From NCBI RefSeq assembly GCF_030463565.1, contig NC_134653.1:30193150-30257149 (forward strand): a stretch of 64,000 nucleotides of DNA, read 5' to 3'. Both the position numbers and the translations under genes were made by a program. The notes beneath the pieces are model-generated. The model saw nothing but the letters and a program-made list of their open reading frames with translations. It was not told where the DNA came from and made no database searches. This DNA comes from Pelecanus crispus (lineage: Eukaryota; Chordata; Aves; Pelecaniformes; Pelecanidae). Positions 30,101 to 42,100 of this stretch are shown in pieces. How positions within the stretch are numbered: position 1 is the stretch's first letter; each line of letters opens with the position of its first letter.

Positions 30101-33100
30101 AAAGACTGCCTTATGACCAAATAATAATAACAATAAAAAAATCTTTATGTGATGAGTTTCAGACAAAATCTCAAGCTTTACTCTGAGCTTTCAGAGATAC
30201 CAAAGTTCAACAGCCAAACTGTCCTGCGGAGCCCCTGGCAGCTCACATTTCTGTGAGTTTTTGGGGGCAGGGTTGTTGCTAGGTTGGAGGGGGGTGGTTA
30301 ATGTATGTATATGTATGCATGTATATATACACACAAACTGCACTCATCGTATTTTAAAATAGAGATTTAAAGAATTATAAAACAGATAAATCTCCAAATC
30401 TTTCCTTTGCGTCCCACCAAGTTTAATAAAAATTGGCACATACCACCAATCTTTACACCTCATTACTGGGGGGAAAAAAAACCCCAAAAGCATGCTGAAT
30501 TCAGCCAAGCCCAGGCCCACAGACTTCAAACAGAAATCTGCAGCACTACAAGTATTTGTAGTAGAAATTCCTTCAGCAATAGTCTTAATTGTTCTCTGAA
30601 TGAAACAGCAGTTATTTTGAATTATCACTGCTGTCAAGCTACTCAAGTGAGGCCAAGAGCAGTGTGAAATTTGGATGATACACACATGTGAACAGGACAG
30701 GAGCTCCTTCATTATGTACATGTCATAAATCTGCCGACTTCGGGTCAGACGCTCATCCTCAGAATCCAGTTTCTCATATTCTTTTATCTGCAATACAAGA
30801 GAGAAGGATCCATTAGGTGAGCACATTTCTAATGAATTTTCACTCATTTAGCAAAAACAAGACTTCGGCTGAAGTTTTATTTTACTTTATTATTTTCTTA
30901 ATGAAGACTTAAAAGAAAAAACACCTGCAATACCACAGTTGCAGCTGACCATAAATTTCCCGCCTCTCTTAGAACATTTGTGCGAGGAAACCGATTTGCT
31001 CAAAACTGCCACAAAGCTTTGTTTTCTAGAATTTGAAGAGGGCTGAGCTGAAGCAGCATGTCTTCCATCTACCGTTCAGCCAGAGCACGAATCTGTGCCG
31101 GGGAAGTCAGAAGCTAACCGCGACAGGACCGGACCGCGCAAGGAGCGCGGGACGAGCAAGCATGCACCGCAACGTTTCCGAAGGTTTTCCTCCCCTCTGC
31201 TCCGCTCCCAGATGGAGAGCGCTGACCTCGCTCCTCTGACACCCGAGAGCGCTGAGCCCTTTTCTCAGATTATTTCACTCGATGCTCTGGACTACCCACA
31301 GCACAGCAAAACGTGCCCTTTTGCAAGCTCCCGGGGCTAGCAGAGGAGTTGCAGTCGTATTCAGGCAGCGCAAACCATCGCCCAGCGGCAGCCCTCGGCT
31401 GCCAGCGCGCCCGAGCGCCCTGCTCCAGGGCGACTACAGCACGCTACGGGCACGTGTCCAGGAAAGAATGTAAAGCACATTTCCAAATGTTCACGTAGCT
31501 CAGCTACGTGTTGAATCTGAATGCTAAAGGTGGCTAGAAAGACAGTTTTACAAAATATATCGAGTTTCTTCAGGTGTGACACAGGACGTCAGCGTGTTCC
31601 AGATGAAGCAACAGCAATGCCGTATGGTTCATTTACAGAACAAAACCAGAAAATCAGTTCCAGGAAAAAAAACCTCACCGAGTCCAAGGGTCCTTTGGAG
31701 CATATTTGGGGAAGAAGTGTTTCCAGGACTGACAGAATGTAAAAAAACATACGAGATCTTTGGGGAAAAGCCTTAGCTCTGACTTGCTGGACCTTCCCAG
31801 CATCAGCCTGTGAGGTCCCAGGGTCCAGTGAACGCCCGTGTGCAGACGTGCTCTGGGTGCCTACACCGACTCAAGAAAACCAAAGCAGAGCCAGACCCAG
31901 CTGGATTTCATTCAGTGCCTGCTAGAGAAGGAACAGGCCATGCCAGAGCTGTCTGTACTTTCAGCCTACAGAATAAACCCTACACAAATGATGTACCAGA
32001 GCATCTCCTCCTGAGGCAGGGAGAACACGCTGGCTGGGCCTCCAGGGACAAAAAGCACAGAAGATTTTAAAAACACGTGTTTTGCCTCTGTTTCACAATA
32101 TAATTTTTTTTTTCCTTCATTCAGAGGCCGCTCCTTTTGCAGGATGAGCTGTACTTGACAGCTCTTGAGCAGGCCTCCACGTGACAAACCCAGACCAATC
32201 CGTCTTTGAAGGTGGAACACCGTAATTAAACTCGGTATTTTTCTAGCTGTAGTCCTCTTGTTTGCTGACTATGATAAGGCAACAGCTCCACCACGGTTTG
32301 CCATCTGTGACTACTTCCCCTCGGTACCAATTTATAATTAAAATGCTTCAAAACATCTTTGCCAAAGAAACATTTTTTTAATTAATGCAATGCCGCAAAA
32401 TAATTAGAAGTACAGGAGAAAGCCTGATGCATACCATATTGTCTTACTTGAATGCAACCTCCTCCCCTTCAATATTTATTTTTTTAAACCCCTAACTCTG
32501 CAGCACCCAAAGCAGAGGGGTGTCCTGCAACAGCCCCCCCAGCCACGCTGGCACCGGGTCAGTGCCTCTCCCTCCTGCCCTTACAGTGGGCTTTTTAACC
32601 ATTCAAAGCGCCTTTTTTTTTGTAAAAGTTTGAAGAAAAGGACAGCAGGTGACAAAAGTCCCCATGGGGGATATATTCCTGGGCAGCTGAGCCTGCTCCC
32701 CCCGATGCCGGGAGAACGCCCTCCCGAACGCGCTGCCCGATGCCGCTCGTCACACGGGCGGCGCGATGAGACACCTCTACCGCGATCACATTTAACGTGC
32801 ACGCCTGACATATTCACAAGCTAATTTTACATGTTTATTAAATAGAACGTTACTGTACCTTGCCACAAATTACAGCGATAGGCAGAGCTACAAGTGTCAC
32901 CCCTTATAAACGTAACCCGTCTCTGCTAGCAGCAGCCGCCTCGGTATTGCTCCTGACCCAGAGACAACGTACTGTGTCATCGTGTATCTCAATGCTTCCC
33001 CGGAAAACTTCAGCTCACCTCAAGAAAAGTGTCTGACAAAGTATCTTTTCAAAAATTGAAATCAGAATGCATTAGTTTTCAAGCACCTAGAAGTTCTTGG

Positions 33101-36100
33101 GTTTTGTTTTTTTTTTTTTTTTTTTTGAAACCGATCTGGATGAATCATTCATCCAGTTAAATGCTTGATCGTGACTTAAGCTGCAGTAATATGAAATCCC
33201 TGGAGTACAGAGCCCTTCTACATCAAGCGATTTTTAATGTAGCAATGTACTTAAATTATTCTACATGTAATAAATGCAGTAAGTAAATCAAATACATAAA
33301 AAAAAAAAAAGAAAAGCTTCTGAATCCAGTATGTCACAGAAGAAAACGCAATGAACCTCTCTTTAAATATCTTTAATGGGATTTTTCAAAAAGTACATGA
33401 CAAAGCATTTAAATTCTTTTTAGGCAACACTTTGCTAATAACCTAAAAATGCAATTTCAAATTGTTTCAAAGATAAAGAGGCAGCTAAAAATATCTTGCT
33501 AAACAATCTGTTACAACATGCCTTTTTGATTACTTATGACAGTGATATCTTCAGTACATAACAAGATAAAAACCACGAAAGATTCTTCTTTATTGACAGC
33601 GAGTATCTAATTTGAGGGGGGGAACTGTATATTGCTAAGGATTTATCTCCAAACTGATAACCAGATTAGCCTATTCTGTGCTGTTAGCCCACTAGCAAGA
33701 AAAATTTTAAATCATCAGCTTAAGGGTAATCCAGACAAAAGGTTATCTCAGGCAGCATTTCTGATTAATACTGAGCAATACAGGCTGCCTTTTAAAAGCA
33801 CGTGTGCCTGTTTTAACTGAAACCAGCACCTATGATAGGATTAACTACAGTTTTATATTTAGAGCGTCACAAATATAACAAGGAATGAATGGAGCGGTAA
33901 GACTCATCAAGTTTCCCGAGCGGTCCTTGCAGAAGCGCTGAGGGAGCCCTTCCAGCAAAGGAGAGCTGTGGAAGGACACGACGCGCTCCATCCGCACGCT
34001 TCTGAAATACGGATCCGTCTGGATGCACGCCTGCCTCGGGCACGACGTCTGCCAGTTTCTGCATCGATTATCTCACGACAGTGGAGTACAACTGACCTTA
34101 TCCATCTAAAGCCACATCTCGCATCCCTCTCCGGAGGATCCTCTCACCCACCTGCAGCGTTTGACAAGGCTTTTCTGCAACCCTGCCACAGCAACTCCCA
34201 AGAAATCGCAGAAGCTAGCACCAGCCTCAGCTGTCCTTGTACTCTGTTGTCTTTTCTACAGGTAAAAGGATGTTAGAGAAAGGCATGAAGCATTGGAGAG
34301 CGCGATCCAAACCCTGGTAACTTCAGCTGCACCTCCTCCTTTTCTACAAGCCCAGGCAGCTGCCCAAAATCAGCTACAGACAGCAAGGCATCGTTCTCTG
34401 TCTGGGTGGGTGCGACAGAGAAAGAGGCGCCTGGGACTGAAGGCGCAGCGTTTGGGCCCCTCGCTGAAGCATGGAGGGCACGGGGAAAGCTTCAGGGAGC
34501 AAGGCGAGGGATGTAGAGGACCAGACACGCCGCTTCCTCCGGCGGATGACATGGAGCAGAGCCAGAAGCTGGCTGTGATCCCCACAGCGCCAGCTGCCAG
34601 CCATGCCAGGGACAAACCAGCAAACTGCATCGGGGACCCACGCTCCATTTTCTGCTTTTGCTCTTTGGGACAGTGTAAGATAAACTTGCTTATTTTAGGC
34701 TTTCTGCCTTTAAGGAAGATCTTCGCTATGTGCAAGAGATACGAACCCATGTCCCACGTCAGCTCTAACAATAAAAAGCACTGGTTTTGCTTTCAGGTCT
34801 TTTAGAAAGAAGGAATCCGCTGCTGTAATTCCACTGAGAGCTGGCAAATGTTACTTACTTTAACTTCATCTCTGTTTTGTAGCAGAACTAAGATGTATCA
34901 TCCTCTTCACAAGTGAAGATCAAAAGCTTATCCCATTTCTCAACAACATACCTGGCCTAACTTAAGGTATTGGATATATTTAACAAGTAGAGACTGAGAT
35001 GAACCTAATTTCAACTCATTTCTTACAAATATTTCAAATGAAACGCAGTCAAAGAGTGTACCTTATGATAAAAAACATTATAAACCTAAAGATATTTTAA
35101 TCTCTATTAGTACTCCTCCCCTTTCCATCATTATCTCAGTATTTTCCAAGCTATCTTTTGACACATTAAAGTGGTGAATGAACATTTGGTTAAGTGGCTG
35201 CTCTTAGAAGAAAGTTACTGAACTTTCTTCCATTGTTTTGTTTACAACTTATTATGCCTTAAAACAAAACACGCTTAACTCTTGAAGGACAAAAACTGTA
35301 ACAGTAGCTTTTTAAATGCGTTGTTAGCTTATGTTTAATAAAAAGACATAGTTCTAGAATATGCAAACAAAAGCACTGTTAGGAGTTGAGCGAAGTAGAT
35401 TTTTTCCTGCAAATACTCCATTTTCTAAATCTTAAGTATTTGCCCAGTAAGAGGGCAAAAAAATCATCTACGCTACTCTCATAACATACGCTGTAAGAGT
35501 ACTGTACCAAATTACCAACTTGATTCAATAGTTACACTGCTATTTTTAAAAGTCTCTTGAACTTGTTTAAAATGATAGTTTTGTCCCTTTGAGATGCAAT
35601 CGTTACCACATAAATTATTGTCTCTTATGAATCAACCATTCCTCTATGAAGTTGAAATGACTTAGAACGACACGCACCCTTGCACGCCTCTCCTTCGCTC
35701 TTAGCATCCCCTGCCCGAAGACTAAAGGGACAGCGTTCCTCAGCCTCGCTCCCCCGTACAGTCCCAAAACTCCATCAGCGGCTGCTTACCTCTTCATAAA
35801 ACTTCAGTTGAGGGACAGCTTCATCAATCTCATTCAGGCAATAGTCTTTAAAAAGCAAAAATCCTGGAAAGAAAAAAGTAAAAAAAAAAAAAAAAAAAAA
35901 TCAGAAAAAATGCATCATTACTACGGTAACTTGTAAAAAGGGACAGAAAAACACTCGGGTAACATCATGGATTGTACATACCTGTGTAAGTATCCCTAAT
36001 TGCCAAGGCTTAGCAATACTGATTATCAAGGGGCTCTACAGAATTCTGAACAGGAAAGGATCATAAACCTCACTCACCTCCCATAGGTGTATTAAGCATA

Positions 36101-39100
36101 CTCCAATTTCTACCTGCTGAGAATTTATGAGATGTTTACATAATGCACCAAAATATCCCATTCCTCTTCACGGATCAGATTTTGTTTCTTTTTTCAGAAT
36201 GAAAACTAGATACTATTCACACGTTTTGCGTTTTTGAAATAGATTTGCCTACTTTCTACTGACAAAAAGCAACCTCTTCTGCATTCCAATTTTAGAATTA
36301 CTGGTTAATGTTACCTCCAATAGGTTTTATAGCACAACAAATCACATCAGGATCTTTACAGGTTCCTTTGCAAGTAATTTAAAGCATGACCTCTGCAGCC
36401 CGCTGATGAGTATTTTCCATTACAAGCATTTCAACGCACCGTTACACACTTCATCGCATGGCAGTACTGTCTTTACATTCACCTGGGCTGCTACCTGCTA
36501 CCCTTTTACTTTACACGCCTATCTGTTGTCACAGCTCATTACCTGGCTTATCTGCAAGCCCCTCAGAGCTGGAAACAAACGGGCTTTCAGCTCACTGCAA
36601 TAGGCAATACCTTTCCTTATTTAGAGTTACTGCGCACTTACCGAAATCACACCCAGCTTTTGGAAGTTAAGACCACGAAAGTGTAAACTAAAATAAGAAA
36701 GTGAGCAAGAGAAGGCTGAGCAGCTAACTTGAGGGCTGGCGCTGGCTGGGAACCACTCCATCCCGCTCCCCTGCTCAACTCCTCTCCCAACAGACATCAA
36801 GATATAAAACATCCCTTTTCAACTTAAAAAAAAAAAAAATGTATATACAAGAGACCTATTTTATGTAAAATGTAATGGTAATTTGACTTACAGCACAATT
36901 ATATTACCAAAAAAAGTATCACATCACTGAATGCCCAACTAAGGATTAATACAACCACCTACGACATCTCATGTTTTCCAGAGTCTACTATCTTTAAAAA
37001 AAAAAAAAGCAAAACCTGCTTCATGTGCTACCTAGTAATTCCACTGTAGTGCGTACAGGAGAGCATTTCACTGTCAGTTACGAGTATCATGTCCTTTCAA
37101 CTCACTATCATCCAATTTTATCAAAGACCTTAATAAGAAAAAGAACCACGAACTACTCGGAAGCAAACCCACTAATCTCAGCAGACAAAGCAACACTAAC
37201 CAGGCAAACAAAAGCTTTCATTTATGTATAATGAAAACATTTATCAGCTTCTTGGTAACCCCTCTAGCTATATCTGGATTCCAAGTTAAATTTCCTATTG
37301 GGAGAGCTTGTTGTCCTGGGGTCCCCTGGATTTATTTGGTCACAATCAGAATACCAGAAAAGGGATTATGACCAGGCAACTCCTATACTTCGCTTGACTC
37401 ATTTAGCCGATTAGGATGATATTTTGAAGATTATACAAACTGGGTTTTGTTCTCTAAATAAAGGACAGAAATCTAATTAGGAGATTCTCTTACGAGATTC
37501 TCCAAACTTTCTGATTCTTCTCAACAAAAAGAATCATTCTTGAAATATTTTATAAACAAATGTGCTTTTCTGAAGACCAACCAACCCCAAGTTTTCTATT
37601 CCTTAAAAGCGATTTGCAATTAGAGTGCTTTTTTTCTTTCTCTTTTTTTTAAGGGCTCGTCCTAGTTCCTACTGTACCGGAAATTTTCTTCGGAAGTTGT
37701 CTTCCCTGATTGCCGAGGAGACAGCGCCGGCAATCCCCGTGCCTCACACGGAGGACGGGGTTCCCAGCCGGGGACACAAGGGCCACCCCTCGAAGCAAGA
37801 GTCACCCTGCCACAGCAGGGGACACCAGCGCTCCCTCCGAGCAGGCACCCCGAGCAAGTCACAAGCTGTCCCCGCCGCTGCCAAAAGCGCCCCAAGCCGC
37901 TCATCTCCAGGGACGGACAAAGTGCACCTCCGGAGAGCGCTCCTCTTCTTGCCTTCCCCTGCCTGAGCGGTAAACGCGGCACGAAGCCGGTTTTGAGGAC
38001 AAAACCCGCCGCTTACGGTACTGAACCCAATTCATTCTTTTACGCACGATCGCAACAGCAGCAGCACCGAGCAAAATAACGCTGAATTGACTGAACTTTT
38101 ATTTGGACAATGAACCAAAGAAGATTACAGTCATGTAATTAAGAGACTAAAGAGTGGCACAAACAGCAATGAATGCAGTGAAAGAAAAATCCCTGGCGTG
38201 GTCCCAGCTACTGGCTGTTTACCAAAAAAACCCACAAACAAAAAAAAAAAAAAAAAAAAAAAAACAACAAACCACAAAGACAACTGTGGGAGGAGTGTGA
38301 AAATATACCAACACAAATTTTCAACAATGCCATGCCAAACATTTTAGCCCTGCTTAATATTTTCCAAACTTTTTAATTTAATTATTGCAGAGAAAGAAAA
38401 GGCTCCCAGGGCCAGAGAACAAGGAACAATAGCAGGCTTATGCTGCCTGCGCTACACAGCCCGCTTCTCACCAAGTCGCTTTTTTTAAACTGCATTGCTA
38501 TGCAAAAAAAACTAGACACCCCGAAAACAAGAAGTTAGAAACTTTTATAGACGACTAATATAGTCATAATAAGTTACAGCCGTATGAATCAATACTGAGA
38601 AAACGCTGTTAGTCAGGTTCCAGTGAAGATGAGCAGAACTATTACAGCAGCATTTTAAAGTGTACGATAAAAAAAGTTAAATTACTAAAAAATACTGCAC
38701 TAAAATAAATTATATAGCGCTAAAATAAATTACATAGCACGAAACATCTCCTCTCCATGGAGTTACCAGCATTGTAATTTTTCACTAGTAGGACACCCAA
38801 GATTATCTGCAAGCCTGTTGTAGACAAAACTGTTGGGCGGCTCTTCCAGCCCCGCAGCACGCTGCAGGGCGGTGGGCAGAGACGGTGGGAGCCGGGGCGA
38901 GGGTGGGCACCGTGCACGGGGCTCATCCCGCTCCTCGCCCGGGGCGCAGCCGTGCCTGTTACAGCAGGAGGGCACACAGAAGTTCTCTCATAGCCAGAAA
39001 AATGGTTAAGATTTTTTTTTTTGTGTGTGATTTTTTACAAGTTGCAAGAGGGGGGAAAAAAACCCAACACTTGAAAAGGTCAGTAGCATCCAAGAAGAAT

Positions 39101-42100
39101 ATTATTCTAACACTTGGGGAGTGTTTGACACATAAAGTAGAGCATCAGCTTTCATCAGCTATTCTCCATTGTCTTTTCAGGAAAAGAAAAAAACCACAAC
39201 ACTGTTTGATACCAGCCGAGTTGAAATAAAAATAGATATTTCAAGTTTTCTTTGAAGAACCTATGGACTGGAAGCATTTATGTACATATATTAAGATGCA
39301 TTGTATACATACATGCAGCTTATATAGTCATCAAAAAAGCCAGGATTTCACACGGACCAACCTCCCTTGACAGAAAGGTTTCTGGCATATGTTTTTTAAA
39401 AGATCTGCTCTACCAAACCATAAGAAGGATTACCTACCACAGGCTTTCCAAGCAACAGTTCAGAAAGCTAGACACATGCACTGCTCTGCAAATAAATGCT
39501 AGGCAATTTCATCCTCCAAGTTTTCCATGGGACTGTTAGCCCAGATCCATACCTTACAACCAGAACCTATGTATTATGAATACCTCCAAGAACACGTTTC
39601 TAACGACTATGTGACAGTGCCTGCACCGGTCACTGAAATACTGTCCGGTGGCTTCAGCACTGGAAAAATACTCTGGAACTGAAAGCGGAGAGCCAGCTGC
39701 AGAATTCATTACTGCTGCTGCGGTGGCAATGAGCAAAGCGATCGCTCGTCCCGCGCGGGAGCTGAGCCAGCGGCCTCCGGCACAGGGGTCCAGGCGTTGC
39801 AGCAGCCCTCTCCCTGCGCGGGGAAATGAGCTTCCTCCTGACTGCGATGTTTTTACACGTGACTGACGAGAATCACATTCTTTAAGAGTTTTTTAAGTGC
39901 ATCCTAATGCTCGGCTCGCATTAGGCAACCCCGAGTGCTGCTCTGAAAATTCGCAGCAAGACAGACATCAGAGACAATTTGTGGGTGTCCAGCACAACCT
40001 CCTTCTTCAGCAGGTGGTATATGGGGAAGGATAAGCCAAGTGATGGAGTTCTTTTTAATTAATTAGGAACCTCATGATTAATGAGATTTTTTTCATTTGC
40101 CTCATGAAAACGGGGGGGAAAGGTGACAACTCGGGCATTTTCTCTGTCAAAATGACAGTAACGTCAGACAGCAGCATGCAGGCAGCAAAACGCACCCCTC
40201 CTCGCCCTGCCCGGATGGAGAGCTGCCTTCTGCGCAGGTTCCATGCCGGCTGGCTGAAGAGCAGCTGTGTCCCACGGCTGCGCTGGGAAGCGGCCGGAGG
40301 AGGCGAAGCGCTGCCACGGTGCCAGGAACATGGGGGGTCTGCAGGAAAACTGAACTTGCAGGGATGATTGATCAGAGGCTGATGGTTAAGGACAAGGAAT
40401 GAAGAAGGATCTGGGGACTGGAAGAGTCTCTTGTGGAGCCTGGAGGACAGAGGCGTTAAGGAAAAATCTTTGGGGAAGCCAAGAAACAAAAACAGATTGC
40501 CAAGCGATGAGAGCGGTTTCTAGTGACTTGTAATTATTTCACTAAAGATTTACAGTGGAGGAAAACAGAATCAGGATCTCCACTAGCCAGTCAAGAGTAT
40601 GGCTCAAAAGAATCTAGAACTCCTATGTATTAAGAAAAATTCGAAAGATTTTGTGGGTAAATTCTTCAGTTAAAAACTCCTATTCCCTGATTTTTATCTG
40701 GTTTTGAATGCTCGGCCTTAAACCATTAGCTCTTTTACAGCACAACTGCAAATGCAAACACACGACTCCTCCCTCGTCTTGCATTTGCAGCTTCTCTGAC
40801 CACGCAATCCACGTCCCAAGCTATCAGCACACCTTCCACTGTCCTGAATTCAAACAAATCCAATTAGAGTTTAACATTCTCCATACTGCAAGTGATTCTT
40901 TTTCGACCTCCCATTGTATCAATGGATTCTGCACTCGCACTGCAGCATAAAGAAAATATCTTCTTTTGCTGATGTTCTTAAGATTGAGTGAAAAATGATT
41001 AGCCAGAAACCGTAGCTCTCAGATAATAGCAAAACTGACAGACGCAGCATTGAAAAAAGTGACAGTAGTTTTAAGAAGTTCAAGGAGAACTGACGAAAAA
41101 CACAATAAGCACAGTTAACTACACACAGAAAAATAAGACCAAGAACAGAAAGCAGGAATTAAAAAAATGATAGTGTTAAGTAACAGATAAAAGGAACCAG
41201 CAATTATTTATGAAATAAAGATGCTGACAGCTTTTCCTTTAAAATTTCTTCCTCTATACTATATAATTTCTGCAACAACCAGATCACTAGTTGTTTAAGG
41301 GGGGAGGAAAAAAAAATTAAAAGCTTTTTCAGGTAACACCAAAGTAATGGATTATATCAATAATACATACATGTGAGTGCGAGTCAGCACCTAGCTCCAA
41401 GCCTCTGCTTTCCCAGTCTCTGGACAATTTTTTTCCCGTTATCTTTTTATGGACAATCCTATACGGCTAAGTTTGCCAAATGCCATTAATTGCCCTAACT
41501 CCAATTACCAAGACAAAATGTCTGTCAAGGAGGGATAAAGAAGACTCGTGAGGTTTGCAGCTCAGTCTCAACTGGACATTCGCGACCAGGTACGGATGGG
41601 GAGATGCGGGGAGCAGCCGAGCCCCAGGGCACTCGGGCGAGAACGCCTGCACCCGCTCGAGCGATCGCGCCGTTCCCAGAGCTTGTCCCCAGCCGGACAA
41701 GGTCCTTTTCACAGCCTTGAAGGGGCAACATGAGGGAATTAAGTCAACCCATCTCTTTTTTAAAAGTGCATGCTTTTTACTTCTGTATTTATTTCAAATT
41801 AGTTTTTCTAACATGACTTCAGAAATTTTGCATGAAATCCTGACTCTTAAGTCCACGGCAACCCCCCACAGCACCCCTGAATTACTAAGGTCTGCCTTTT
41901 GTTTCCCAAATTCAGCACTTCTTAGGGCCAGGCTCGGGCAGAGAACAGAAACGCCACTGGTGACCAGCCTACACACTTCTGACAAACCTGGCCTGGCCAC
42001 CGACACCATGTTTACAAGCCGATTATGGGTTATACTATTTTATTACCCCAAAGCAAACCTTCTGCACCACTTCTCACTTCCACGGAAGGCTTCCGTGCCA

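Noticed and set aside
34293..34805. 170-codon plus-strand frame in intron 3
   Set aside because: It overlaps long minus-strand frames, has no recognisable domain, and looks like composition-driven open reading.
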